A stretch of 64,000 nucleotides of DNA, from NCBI RefSeq assembly GCF_019799945.1, contig NZ_JABGCH010000010.1, positions 84,554 to 148,553 of the forward strand, read 5' to 3'. The notes beneath the pieces were generated by a model. It did not search any database. It worked only from the letters and a program-made list of their open reading frames with translations, and was not told the DNA's origin. Numbering within the stretch: the stretch's first letter is position 1; every line of letters begins with the position of its first letter. This DNA comes from Modestobacter marinus (GTDB lineage Bacteria > Actinomycetota > Actinomycetes > Mycobacteriales > Geodermatophilaceae). Shown piece after piece: positions 33,030 to 41,647 of the stretch. A program made the translations under genes and the position numbers.

Positions 33030-33035
33030 TAGCCT
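33030..33035 (+). promoter_or_regulatory. -10 box TAGCCT for a leaderless Nudix transcript
   Basis: TAGCCT is followed by 7 bases and GTG 33043. No ribosome-binding site precedes either GTG 33043 or ATG 33055, so a leaderless start at 33043 is preferred. Confidence 0.45.
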
Positions 33036-33042
33036 CGCCGAC

Positions 33043-33456
33043 GTGGGCGGACCGATGCCGGAGGTGGCGTGCGTCGGCGCGGTGGTGCACGACGAGGCCG
33101 GCCGGCTGCTGCTGATCCGCCGCGGGCACGCCCCCAGCGCGGGCCTCTGGTCGGTGCCCGGAGGGCGGGTCGAACCCGGGGAGACCGAGGCCGAGGCGGT
33201 GGTGCGCGAGGTCGCCGAGGAGACGGGGCTGCGGGTGGTGCCCCGGTCGGTGGTCGGCCGGGTGCGCATCCCCGGGGACGGCGTGGTGTTCACGGTGACC
33301 GACTGGCTGTGCACCCTCGCCGAGCCGGATCAGGTGCCGGTGGCCGGGGACGACGCGGACGACGTCCTCTTCGTGGACGCCGGCGCCCTCGCCGCCCTGG
33401 AGATGGCGCCCGGGGTGGTGACCGCGCTCGGCAGCTGGGGAGTGCTGCCCCGCTGA
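33043..33456 (+). CDS. Nudix hydrolase
   Basis: A 137-residue Nudix protein. The Nudix box is split as [18 protein letters not shown] and AEETGL, matching GX5EX7REUXEEXGU. The N-terminal [22 protein letters not shown] and WSVPGG are typical of MutT/ADP-ribose pyrophosphatase-like enzymes that hydrolyse nucleoside diphosphates linked to other groups. The substrate cannot be told from sequence. Start GTG 33043 by promoter spacing, with ATG 33055 as the alternative. Confidence 0.9.
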   Translation: MGGPMPEVACVGAVVHDEAGRLLLIRRGHAPSAGLWSVPGGRVEPGETEAEAVVREVAEETGLRVVPRSVVGRVRIPGDGVVFTVTDWLCTLAEPDQVPVAGDDADDVLFVDAGALAALEMAPGVVTALGSWGVLPR

Positions 33457-33781
33457 GCCGCCCGCTGCGGCCCGGCCGCCCGCCGGCCGGACCCGCCGCG
33501 CGTGCATCCCGCCCCGCCGGCTCAGCGCCGGACCGTGGACCGGCGGTCGCCGCGCCCGGCGACGGCCTCACCGGGTCGGCGCGTGCGGGCCGCTCCGACG
33601 TCGAACTGCTCACGGCACCGGCCGCACCGCATCTGTCAGCTCCCGCTCGTCGACGCACGGCGACGGGTGCCGCTGGTGCCCGCGGGACACCAGGGGGACG
33701 TGCGCCGTCCGCGGACCGACAACTGCCCGGCACGGAGCGACGCTGACCCGTCTGGACGGGTGCCGATCCTACGATGACCCC
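33457..33781 (+). promoter_or_regulatory. Intergenic region with inverted repeat and -10 box
   Basis: 325 bases without a convincing gene. Short open frames here are Arg/Pro-rich shadows. Near the end, ACCCGTC-TG-GACGGGT (33746-33761) is a perfect inverted repeat, and TACGAT (33770-33775) is a good -10 box 6 bases before GTG 33782. The palindrome would sit in the promoter spacer and could be an operator for the HTTM pair. Confidence 0.5.
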
Positions 33782-34270
33782 GTGTTCCTGCAGTCCGCGC
33801 CCGACCGGCCGGCCGAGGGCGAGGTCGTGCGGCTCAGCACCACCGGTCGCCGGGTCCGACTGGCCGCCACCACCGTCGTCCTGGCGCTGGTCCTGGCCGG
33901 GACCGTGTGGGGCACCGACGACGACTTCCCCTTCGGGCCGTTCAAGATGTACTCGACCCGCGCCGACCCCGACACCCCGGTGGTCTCCACCCGGGTGGTG
34001 GGGCTGACCGCGCTCGGCGAGGAGGTACGGCTCTCCGGCGGGCAGGTCGGCCTGCGCCGCGCCGAGTTCGAGGGGCAGCTGCCCCGCATCGTCGAGCACC
34101 CGCAGCTGCTCGGGCTGCTCGCCGACTCCTACGCCGAGCGGCACCCCGGCGCGGAGGAGCTCGTCGAGGTACAGGTGGTGCTGCGCCGCTTCGGGCTCGC
34201 CGACGGCCAGCAGACCGGCGCGTGGTCCGACGACGTCCTGGTCTCCTACGACCTGGGGGACGGCGCGTGA
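33782..34270 (+). CDS. Membrane-anchored protein of the HTTM pair
   Basis: A 162-residue protein with one N-terminal transmembrane helix (VRLAATTVVLALVLAGTVWG) and an extracytoplasmic remainder containing FPFGPFKMYSTRADPDTPV. This phrase recurs in small partners of HTTM proteins. Otherwise unrecognised. Leaderless GTG start at 33782, 6 bases after TACGAT. The stop overlaps the GTG of the HTTM gene, so the two proteins are probably made together and may form a complex. Confidence 0.78.
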   Translation: MFLQSAPDRPAEGEVVRLSTTGRRVRLAATTVVLALVLAGTVWGTDDDFPFGPFKMYSTRADPDTPVVSTRVVGLTALGEEVRLSGGQVGLRRAEFEGQLPRIVEHPQLLGLLADSYAERHPGAEELVEVQVVLRRFGLADGQQTGAWSDDVLVSYDLGDGA

Positions 34271-35232
34271 GCACCGCCGCGGACACCCCGCCCCTTCCTC
34301 TGCCCCTGCCCCAGGCCGCCCCGCCCTCCGCGTCCGACGTCCCGGCGCCGCTCACCTCCCGCTGGTGGACCCGCCCGGTCCCGCTGGCCCGGATCGCGGT
34401 CTTCCGGGTGATCGCCTACCTGTTCATCCCGGTGGACGTCTTCCTCACCACCGCCTGGGTGCGCGCGCACGCCGATGTACCGACCGAGTGGTACCAGCCG
34501 CTGCTCGTCGCCCGGTTGCTGCACCTGCCCGCCCCGACCGCCACCCTCGTGCTGTTCGTGCAGTGGGCGCTCGTGGCCGCGGCGCTCGCCGCGGCGACCG
34601 GCCGGGCGCCCCGGCTCCTCGGCACGTCCGTCTTCCTGCTGTACGCGGAGTGGATGGTCATCGCGATGAGCTACGGGAAGGTCGACCACGACCGCATCGC
34701 GTTCCTGGTGGCCCTGGCCGTGCTGCCGACGATCGGGCGGGCCCGGTTCCGGGACCGCCGCTCGTCGGAGGCCGCCGGCTGGGCGATGGCCGCCGTGCTG
34801 GTGACGGTGATGCTCACCTACTTCCTGGCCGCCTGGGCGAAGATCCGGTTCGGCGGCTGGGACTGGGCCACCGGCTCCACCCTCACCCGCGCGGTGCTGC
34901 GCCGGGGCACCGACCTGTCGACCTGGACCCTCGACGTGGCCTGGCTGCTGCCGGCCGCCCAGTGGGTGATGCTCGCGTTCGAGTTCGCCGCGCCGCTCAT
35001 CCTGCTGGTGCGCAGCGACCGGGCCCGGATCGGCCTGGTGCTGTTCCTGCTCGGCTTCCACGTCATGGTCTACGCCGGCGTCACGATCATCTTCCTGCCG
35101 CACTGCGTCGCGATCCTGTCCGTCCTGCCGTGGGAGCGGCTGACTGCCTCCCGCCCGGCACCGGGCGACCCCACGCGCCTCCTGTGTACGGGCGACCCCC
35201 TGACCCGGAGGCCCTCGACGACGGGACCCTGA
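34267..35232 (+). CDS. HTTM domain integral membrane protein
   Basis: A 321-residue polytopic protein with about seven predicted helices (RIAVFRVIAYLFIPVDVFL, LVLFVQWALVAAALAAA, AAVLVTVMLTYFLAAWAKI, IGLVLFLLGFHVMVYAGV and others). It fits the HTTM (horizontally transferred transmembrane) family related to vitamin K-dependent gamma-carboxylase. The enzymatic activity of the bacterial branch is mostly unknown. WEWM-type residues such as AEWMVIAMSYGKVDHDRIAF are conserved in the family. The GTG at 34267 overlaps the upstream stop. The last 30 residues are polar and may not be conserved. Confidence 0.82.
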   Translation: MSTAADTPPLPLPLPQAAPPSASDVPAPLTSRWWTRPVPLARIAVFRVIAYLFIPVDVFLTTAWVRAHADVPTEWYQPLLVARLLHLPAPTATLVLFVQWALVAAALAAATGRAPRLLGTSVFLLYAEWMVIAMSYGKVDHDRIAFLVALAVLPTIGRARFRDRRSSEAAGWAMAAVLVTVMLTYFLAAWAKIRFGGWDWATGSTLTRAVLRRGTDLSTWTLDVAWLLPAAQWVMLAFEFAAPLILLVRSDRARIGLVLFLLGFHVMVYAGVTIIFLPHCVAILSVLPWERLTASRPAPGDPTRLLCTGDPLTRRPSTTGP

Positions 35233-35262
35233 CAGCGCGTCGTCCCTGGGCCCGGTCGGGAC

Positions 35263-36408
35263 TCAGCCGGGCAGGACGTCCTGGAGCGGGACGAGCTTGA
35301 AGTTCTGCGCTGCGCCGTCGTTCTTGCCGTCCTGCGCCACGAGGATCCCGGCGGGGAACGACGGCCCGAGGTCGGCCGTGGACACGTCGATCCCGTCGGT
35401 CTCCTGCACGCCGTCGATCCCACCGCCGGAGACGATGCGGAAGCTGCCGACGTAGCCGTTGTCGCCCTCCCGCGTGAACACGGCGTAGGAATCGTCGCCC
35501 TGGCTCGAGGCGATCAGGTAGCCCGAGCCCCCGTCCGCGTACACGAGCGTGAGCCCTTCCACCTCTGTGACGAGCGGCCCGGACGGCGAGACGGAGGCGA
35601 TCAGCGTTCCGGAGTCGCCGGCATCCGGCTCAGCCCCGAACTTCCAGATCCCCCGCGTCTCCTCACCGAGGTAGAAGTCGCCGCGTTCGTCGTCGGCGAC
35701 ACAACCCTCCACCTGCGAGTCCACCTGGATCGAGCGGACCCGGTGCCCCTCGACCCTGCCCGACCCCGCGTCGGACAGCTCCCACTGCTCGACCTGGCCC
35801 TCCTTGCTGTTCACGAAGGCGTAGAGCTCGCCGGTCGCGGCACTGTGGTAGAGGCACGAGCCGTAGACCTCCAGGTCGGGTCGGATGGCGTCCCCCGCCA
35901 CGTCCCGCAACTGGCGGGTGTCCGGATCCAGCACGAACACCCCGATGGTGTTGGTGCTGCGGTTCCCGGAGACGACGAGCACGACGGGGCGGCCACCCAG
36001 GGTGAAGCCGTCAGCAGCCGGCCGGACGTCGACGTTGTTCATGTCCCCGACCGGTAGGTACTGGAGCGCCTGGCCGCTCAGGTCGTAGACGATCAGCCCG
36101 CCCTGCTTGTCGGTCGCGACGATCGCGCTCATCGAGGGGTCCACCGGGTTGACCCAGACCGCCGGATCGTCGGCGGCATCCCCGTCGTGCGGGACCGGCT
36201 CCGTCTCGACGCTGGCCGAGACCTCCGTGGCCACGGTGCCGGCACGGGCCGGGTCACCCACGCTGGCGGGCGTCGGCGTGCTCGCGGACGGCGGGGACCC
36301 GCTCGAGCCGCATGCGGCGAGTGCCACCGCGACACAGACGGTCAGCCCGCCGCGGAACCGGAGCGCATGCCGACCCGCGGACCGCTGCGTGACGTGACTA
36401 CGGCGCAT
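35263..36408 (-). CDS. Beta-propeller phytase lipoprotein
   Basis: A 381-residue secreted lipoprotein. The N-terminal signal ends in a lipobox (LAACGSS). The mature part is a beta-propeller phytase (3-phytase, BPP) that releases phosphate from calcium-phytate outside the membrane. Recognisable blocks are DAADDPAVWVNPVDPSMSAIVATDK (quoted in part: ADDPAVWV, NPVDPSMS), VVSGNRSTNTIGVFVLD, VYGSCLYHSAATGELYAFV, QVEGCVADDERGDFYLGEE and SQGDDSYAVFTREG. The acidic residues bind the calcium ions. ATG 36408 (MRRSHVTQ) gives the better signal peptide; ATG 36417 adds three residues. Confidence 0.9.
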   Translation of the reverse strand: MRRSHVTQRSAGRHALRFRGGLTVCVAVALAACGSSGSPPSASTPTPASVGDPARAGTVATEVSASVETEPVPHDGDAADDPAVWVNPVDPSMSAIVATDKQGGLIVYDLSGQALQYLPVGDMNNVDVRPAADGFTLGGRPVVLVVSGNRSTNTIGVFVLDPDTRQLRDVAGDAIRPDLEVYGSCLYHSAATGELYAFVNSKEGQVEQWELSDAGSGRVEGHRVRSIQVDSQVEGCVADDERGDFYLGEETRGIWKFGAEPDAGDSGTLIASVSPSGPLVTEVEGLTLVYADGGSGYLIASSQGDDSYAVFTREGDNGYVGSFRIVSGGGIDGVQETDGIDVSTADLGPSFPAGILVAQDGKNDGAAQNFKLVPLQDVLPG

Positions 36409-36481
36409 GATCGACATTCTGCTGTCCGCGGCGGTCGTCGGTGCGGTCCGCCTCTGCGCCGCGCGCCGCCCCGGCGTCGAC

Positions 36482-36775
36482 TCAGAGCAGCGAGCCGATG
36501 CGCGCGGCCATCTCCGCCTCGTGCTGCTGGTAGGCCGAGGCCACGCCGGTCAGCAGCTGCCCCATGCCGGTCAGCGCCTCGCTCACCCCCTGGCTGGACA
36601 GCCGCCACTTCTCGTACAGCTCGCTGAACTGCACCGCGGCCTGGCTGTCGGTCCAGCCCTCCAGGACCGAGTCGTTGATGCTCGCGGACAACGTGGCGTG
36701 CCGGGACGCGGTGTCCCCGGCCTCGGCCTGGCACTGCCCGGCCATCGCCTGCAACGTCCCGATGTCGACCTTCAT
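36482..36775 (-). CDS. WXG100 family protein (WTD variant)
   Basis: A 97-residue helical hairpin protein of the ESAT-6/CFP-10 class. The turn motif reads Trp41-Thr42-Asp43 in place of WxG. The C-terminal helix ends with Tyr82-Gln-Gln-His-Glu86, matching the YxxxD/E signal needed for type VII export. It should be a substrate or structural partner of the large FtsK/SpoIIIE ATPase encoded divergently 151 bases away. The ATG at 36775 is preceded by GAGGAGG. No second WXG100 gene is adjacent, so it may form homodimers. Confidence 0.88.
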   Translation of the reverse strand: MKVDIGTLQAMAGQCQAEAGDTASRHATLSASINDSVLEGWTDSQAAVQFSELYEKWRLSSQGVSEALTGMGQLLTGVASAYQQHEAEMAARIGSLL

Positions 36776-36914
36776 GACGCCTCCTCACCCACCGAGCGGT
36801 TCCCGGTGGGTGAGCACGGTAGGTGCGGTGGGGCGGTGCCCGCGGGCGTCGTCCACAGGCGGACCCGTCGTCCACAGATCGCGTTCGGAAGCCCCGCGGC
36901 CGCCGCGGCGACTG

Positions 36915-36920
36915 CACGAT
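36915..36920 (+). promoter_or_regulatory. -10-like box CACGAT upstream of the FtsK/EssC-like gene
   Basis: CACGAT lies 6 bases before GTG 36927. It resembles the TACGAT boxes of the window with one change, consistent with a leaderless transcript. It lies in the divergent region shared with the WXG100 gene. Confidence 0.35.
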
Positions 36921-36926
36921 CGCCGG

Positions 36927-39900
36927 GTGCAGCACCCCTCCCCACCCGGCCGCGGCCCGCGCCGGGCTCCGCGCACCTGGACCCTGCACGGCGTCGAGGC
37001 CGAGGTGGACGTGGAGGTGCGCGCGCCCGCGGACGCCGTGCTGGGCGACGTGCTGCCCGTCCTCGCCGCCGAACTGGCCCTGCCGGCGGGCGGGCTGTGG
37101 TCGGGGACCACGGAGCTGCCCGCCGACGTCCCGCTGAGCAGTCCGGCGCTGCGGCACGGCGCGGTCCTGGGCCTCGGCCGGCCGGGCCCCCGCCCCGCCT
37201 CCGCGTCCGGCGCGCTCGAAGTGCACGTGGTCGGCGGGCCGGACGCCGGGCGGGTCCTGCCCCTCGGCCGGGGTGACCTCGTCGTCGGCCGCGGTCCCGG
37301 CTGCGGGCTGGCCCTGCGCGACCCGGACGTGTCCCGCCGGCACGTGCTGCTGTCGGTGACGGAGGGCCAGGTGACCGCCGCCGACCTCGGTTCCTCGAAC
37401 GGCAGCGTCCTGGACGTGGGCGGTCGGCCGTCCGTTCTGCTCGGCGGCGCTCCGGTCCCCTGGCCGGTGGGCGCCCTCGTCCGGATCGGCGCCAGCACGC
37501 TCCGGCTCACCGGCCCGCAGGGCGCGGCCCTGGAGACCGGCGAGGCGCCCGGCGGCCGCCTGCTCGTCCGGCCGCTGCGCCCGGCGCCGGCGGCTCTCCC
37601 GGAGGTCGCCGTCCGGCTCCCCGCGGCTCCTCCGGAACCGGCCGGACGGCGCCTGGCGTGGGTGGCCGTGGCCCTGCCGGCGGCCGGCGGGGTCCTGATG
37701 GCCTGGCTGACCGGCACCCCGCACTTCCTCTTCTTCGCCCTCCTCAGCCCGGTGGTCGCGGTGGCCGGCTGGTGGTCGGACTGGAGGACCGGCCGCCGCG
37801 CGCACCGCGGCGCCGTGGCGGAGCACGCGGCCGCACTCGCCCGGGCGGAGGAGGAGGTCGACGCCGCCGTCGCGGCTGACCTCGCTGCCCGCGAGGCGCG
37901 GCATCCCGACCCGGCCCGGCTCGCCTCGGCGGCGCGCCGCAGGTCCAGCCCCCTGTGGTCGCGCACCCGCTGCGACGACGACCAGCTGACCGTGCGCGTC
38001 GGCACCGGTTCCGGTCCCACGGCGGTGACCCGGGTCGCGCCGGACGGCACCCGGTCCGCGGCCGTCGCCACCCACCTGCCGGTCACCGTCGACCTGCGGT
38101 CCGGGGGCCTCGGCGTGGTCGGCCCCCGGCCCGCCGGGCTGGGTGTGGTCCGCGCGGTGGTGGCCCAGCTGGCGGCCCTCCTCCCGCCCGGTGAGCTGCG
38201 GCTGGTGCTCGTCTGCGGTGTGGAGCGGTCCGGCGACTGGCGCTGGGCGCGGTGGCTGCCACAGCTGGGCCAGCTCCGGGTTCCCGCGACCGGTCCATCA
38301 CCCCTCGCCGGTCCTCCCGACGGGGTGACGGTCGTGGTGCTGGACGGCGCGCTCGGCGACGAGACGGCGGCCGCCGTGCGCGCGGGCACCGGTACCCTCG
38401 CCGTCCTCGAGGTCGCGGAGGACGAGCCGGGGCTCCGGTCGCGTCCGACCGCCCTGCTGCGGATCACCGGGGAGACCGGCACGAGCGGGCGGCTGGACGT
38501 CCCCTCCCTCGGGTCGTCGCGGCCGGTCGTGCTCGACGGGATGCCCGACGCCACGGCGGGCGCCCTGGCCCGGCACCTGGCCGCACTGGCGGCGCCCTCG
38601 TCGGCCAGGGGGCTGCCGGACATGGTTCGGCTGCTCGACCTCCCCGCGACCGGGCTGCGGATCCCACTGGGCGCGGTGACCGCGGCCGGGGAGTGGGACG
38701 CGGGGCGCGGGCGGCTGGTGACGACCCTGGGGGTGGGCGAGCAGGGTCCGCTGGAGGTCGACCTCGTCGCCCAGGGACCGCACGCGCTCGTCGCGGGCAC
38801 CACCGGGGCGGGGAAGTCCGAGCTGCTGCAGACCCTCGTCGCCGGCCTGGCCCTGCGCCACCCACCGGACCGGTGCAGCCTGCTGCTCGTCGACTACAAG
38901 GGCGGCGCCGCGTTCGCCGCGACAGCCGACTTGCCGCACACCGTCGGCGTCCTCACCGACCTGGACCACCAGTCCACCGCCCGCGCGCTCCGCTCGCTGG
39001 CGGCCGAGCTCACCAGCCGGGAGCGGCTGCTGGCGCGGAACGCGGCCCGCGACCTGACCGACCTCCCCGACTCCGCCGCGCTCGCCCGGCTGGTGATCGT
39101 GGTCGACGAGTTCGCCACCCTCGCCGAGGAGCTGCCGGCCTTCGTCTCCGGCCTGGTCGGCATCGCGCAGCGCGGCCGGTCCCTCGGCGTGCACCTGGTG
39201 CTCGCCACCCAGCGTCCGTCCGGGGTGGTCAGCCCGGAGATCCGCGCCAACTGCTCGCTGCGCATCTGTCTGCGCACGACCGACGAGAGCGAGTCCCGCG
39301 ACGTCCTCGGCAGCCCGCTCGCCGCTTCCCTGCCGCCGGACCGCCCGGGCCGGGCCCTGCTGCGCGCCGGGAGCGCGACACCGGTGCTGCTGCAGGTCGC
39401 CCGGGTGTCGGGCACCTCCGACCAGGAGGAGGTCGGGGTGACCGCACGCCGCCGCCCGTGGCCCCCCTCGCACCAGGCCGCCCGGGCGCCGGTGCCTCCG
39501 TTCTCGTCCTCGGCCGGGCCCGAGGACCTCCGGCGGCTGGTCCAGGCCCTGAGCCGACGGGCCGCCGAGCGGTCCGTCGCGCGCCCCGGTCGCCCGTGGC
39601 TGCCACCGCTCCCGGACCGGCTGACCGCCGAGGACCTCGACGGAGGTGACCTCTCCGCGGCAGTGCTGCGGATCGGGCTCACCGACTCCCCGGATACCCA
39701 GAGCCAGCAGCCGCTCGAGCTGGACCTCGCAGCCGGTGGCGGCTGGCTGCTGGTGGGCGGCCCGCGCAGCGGACGCACCACGGCGCTGGCCACCGTCACC
39801 GCCGAGGCGGCCCACCGGCTGTCCCCCCGTGAGCTCCACGTCCACGTGCTCGACCACGGCGGCGGAGCAGCCGCCGCGGCCGCCGCGTGTCTCCCCCACC

Positions 39901-41039
39901 TGGGGACGGCGGTGGGTCGCGGCGATGCCCACCGCGCGCACCGGCTCGTCACGCGCCTCGTCGCGGAGGTCGACCGGCGCCGGTCGGGGAGCCCGCCCGA
40001 CGACGATCCCCTCCTGCTGGTCCTGGTCGACGGCTTCGAGAGCGTCGCCGCGCAACTGGACGAGGCCGACCCGGCGGGCGGGTCCTCGGCGCTGCTCCGC
40101 CTGCTACGGGACGGCGCCGCAGCGGGCCTCACCGTCGTCGCCACGGCGGAGCGCGCCGTGCCCGGCAGCCGGCTCACCGCGGCAGCCCGCTCCCGGGTGG
40201 TGCTGCCCCTGCCCGACCGCGCCGACTACGCCGTCGCCGGGATCCCGCCGCGGGCCGTCCCCGGCCACCAGCCCCCCGGGCGGGCCCTCGCCGGGGAGGA
40301 CGCCGTCGAGTGCCAGCTCGCCCTGCCCCGGACCCGGGTTCGCGAGTGGCCCACCGCGGACGACGCCCGCCGGATCCGGGTCGTCGAGCTGCCCGCCGAC
40401 CCGGTCCTCCCGCCGGCGCCCAGGGAGCGCGGGTCGTCGCCGGACGTCCTGCAGGTGGCGCTCGGCCCGGGCGGCGACGACGGCCGCCCGGTCGGCCTCG
40501 ACCTCCAGCGCAGCGGCGGCCTGCTGGTGGTCGGCGGTCCCGGCAGCGGCCGGTCCACGGTGTTGGCGTCGCTCGGCCTCGGCTGTCGCGCCGCGGGCCG
40601 TGCCGTGCTCCACCTCGCCGCCCGGCCGGGCGGCGTCGATGCGGGAGCGGGGATCGAGTGGATGTCCCCGGCCGATCCGGCGGCGCTGCGGACCTGGGTC
40701 GCCCAGCAGGCGCCGGTGCCGGTCGTCCTCGCCGACGACGTCGCGGCGCTGCCCGACGCGGCGGCCGACGTCCTGGCGTCGGTCGGCCGGCCCGGCGGCG
40801 AGGCGCTGGTCGTGGCCGCCGGCAGCGCCGCGGACCTGGCCGCCGCCTACCGCGGGCCGGCGGTCACCCTGCGCCGCAGCCGGACCGCGCTGCTGCTGCG
40901 GCCCGTCCCCGGCGACGCCGAGCTGCTCGGCCTGCGCGTCCCTCGCACACCGCTCCCGCCCCGCCCCGGCTCGGGCTGGCTCGTCGCCGGCGGCGAGGCG
41001 GTCCGGGTGCAGGTGGCCCGCCACCGGGCCCCGCGATGA
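36927..41039 (+). CDS. FHA-FtsK/SpoIIIE type VII secretion ATPase (EssC/EccC-like)
   Basis: A 1370-residue membrane ATPase. A ubiquitin-like N-terminal region precedes an FHA domain (VVGRGPGCGLALRDPDVSRR, GSSNGS, about residues 118-150). Two transmembrane helices follow (about 243-285), then a coiled segment and three FtsK/SpoIIIE ATPase modules. Module 1 is intact: GTTGAGKSE near 623 and VIVVDEFATL near 722. Modules 2 and 3 have Arg for the Walker lysine (GGPRSGRTT near 943, GGPGSGRST near 1203). This is the architecture of EssC/YukB-like type VII ATPases, in which only the first module drives transport. The divergent WXG100 gene is the likely substrate. EccB, EccD, EccE and mycosin genes are absent from this window. 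Leaderless GTG start. Confidence 0.9.
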   Translation: MQHPSPPGRGPRRAPRTWTLHGVEAEVDVEVRAPADAVLGDVLPVLAAELALPAGGLWSGTTELPADVPLSSPALRHGAVLGLGRPGPRPASASGALEVHVVGGPDAGRVLPLGRGDLVVGRGPGCGLALRDPDVSRRHVLLSVTEGQVTAADLGSSNGSVLDVGGRPSVLLGGAPVPWPVGALVRIGASTLRLTGPQGAALETGEAPGGRLLVRPLRPAPAALPEVAVRLPAAPPEPAGRRLAWVAVALPAAGGVLMAWLTGTPHFLFFALLSPVVAVAGWWSDWRTGRRAHRGAVAEHAAALARAEEEVDAAVAADLAAREARHPDPARLASAARRRSSPLWSRTRCDDDQLTVRVGTGSGPTAVTRVAPDGTRSAAVATHLPVTVDLRSGGLGVVGPRPAGLGVVRAVVAQLAALLPPGELRLVLVCGVERSGDWRWARWLPQLGQLRVPATGPSPLAGPPDGVTVVVLDGALGDETAAAVRAGTGTLAVLEVAEDEPGLRSRPTALLRITGETGTSGRLDVPSLGSSRPVVLDGMPDATAGALARHLAALAAPSSARGLPDMVRLLDLPATGLRIPLGAVTAAGEWDAGRGRLVTTLGVGEQGPLEVDLVAQGPHALVAGTTGAGKSELLQTLVAGLALRHPPDRCSLLLVDYKGGAAFAATADLPHTVGVLTDLDHQSTARALRSLAAELTSRERLLARNAARDLTDLPDSAALARLVIVVDEFATLAEELPAFVSGLVGIAQRGRSLGVHLVLATQRPSGVVSPEIRANCSLRICLRTTDESESRDVLGSPLAASLPPDRPGRALLRAGSATPVLLQVARVSGTSDQEEVGVTARRRPWPPSHQAARAPVPPFSSSAGPEDLRRLVQALSRRAAERSVARPGRPWLPPLPDRLTAEDLDGGDLSAAVLRIGLTDSPDTQSQQPLELDLAAGGGWLLVGGPRSGRTTALATVTAEAAHRLSPRELHVHVLDHGGGAAAAAAACLPHLGTAVGRGDAHRAHRLVTRLVAEVDRRRSGSPPDDDPLLLVLVDGFESVAAQLDEADPAGGSSALLRLLRDGAAAGLTVVATAERAVPGSRLTAAARSRVVLPLPDRADYAVAGIPPRAVPGHQPPGRALAGEDAVECQLALPRTRVREWPTADDARRIRVVELPADPVLPPAPRERGSSPDVLQVALGPGGDDGRPVGLDLQRSGGLLVVGGPGSGRSTVLASLGLGCRAAGRAVLHLAARPGGVDAGAGIEWMSPADPAALRTWVAQQAPVPVVLADDVAALPDAAADVLASVGRPGGEALVVAAGSAADLAAAYRGPAVTLRRSRTALLLRPVPGDAELLGLRVPRTPLPPRPGSGWLVAGGEAVRVQVARHRAPR

Positions 41040-41065
41040 CGCCGTCGCAGGGCCGGGTCCACGGC

Positions 41066-41569
41066 TCAGAGCAGGTCGAGGACCGGGCCGATCTCCTGGC
41101 TCGCGTACCAGGCCAGCTCGTGGCCCTCCGCCTGGTCGACGACGAACTGCGCGTCCTCGCTGCCGAGGTCGGCCTCAAGGACCACCGCGACCGCCGCGCG
41201 CACGTCCTCCTCGGCCTCCGCCACGTCCAGGTGCGCGCTGGCGACGTCGGCCAGCCGCACGTCGGCCGTGGTCCGGGCGGCGCCGGCGTCCGCCCCCTCG
41301 TCCTCCATCGGGGTCACCGACGCGTCGGGCACGTCGGCGGCGAGCACCACCCGCCGCCGCGCGGCTCCCGGGTCGACGTCGATCAGGCGCAGGCTGGCCC
41401 GGGCAGCCGCGAGCAGCGCCGCGTACTCGAGCTCCTCGCTGTCCTCGCTCAGCTCGTAGAAGTCCCGCAGCTGCGGGGTGACCGTGAAGACCGTCTGCGG
41501 TCCCTCCAGTCGGCCCTCGGCCAGCAACCGCTGGAGCACGGTCGTGGTGGCCGGCAGGTAGACGCGCAC
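41066..41569 (-). CDS. DUF6912-like protein
   Basis: A 167-residue acidic protein (MRVYLPATTTVLQRLLAEG and onward) of an actinobacterial family of unknown function that I know as DUF6912 (number from memory). Predicted alternating strands and helices are visible (RRRVVLAADVPD, DVRLADVASAHLDVAEA), with no catalytic motif. The start is ATG 41569. It is convergent with the FtsK/EssC-like gene, whose stop is 26 bases from its own, so a functional tie to secretion is not implied. Confidence 0.72.
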   Translation of the reverse strand: MRVYLPATTTVLQRLLAEGRLEGPQTVFTVTPQLRDFYELSEDSEELEYAALLAAARASLRLIDVDPGAARRRVVLAADVPDASVTPMEDEGADAGAARTTADVRLADVASAHLDVAEAEEDVRAAVAVVLEADLGSEDAQFVVDQAEGHELAWYASQEIGPVLDLL

Positions 41570-41647
41570 CCGGTCATCCCCCTCAGTCGTCGAACCGCGA
41601 CCGTAGCGCCGCCAGGAGGACGCACGGCTCCGGCCCCGGCCACCGGA

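Noticed and set aside
33502-33777. Small plus-strand frame in the gap before the HTTM pair
   Set aside because: Arg/Pro-rich translation without similarity, and it overlaps the promoter of the next gene.
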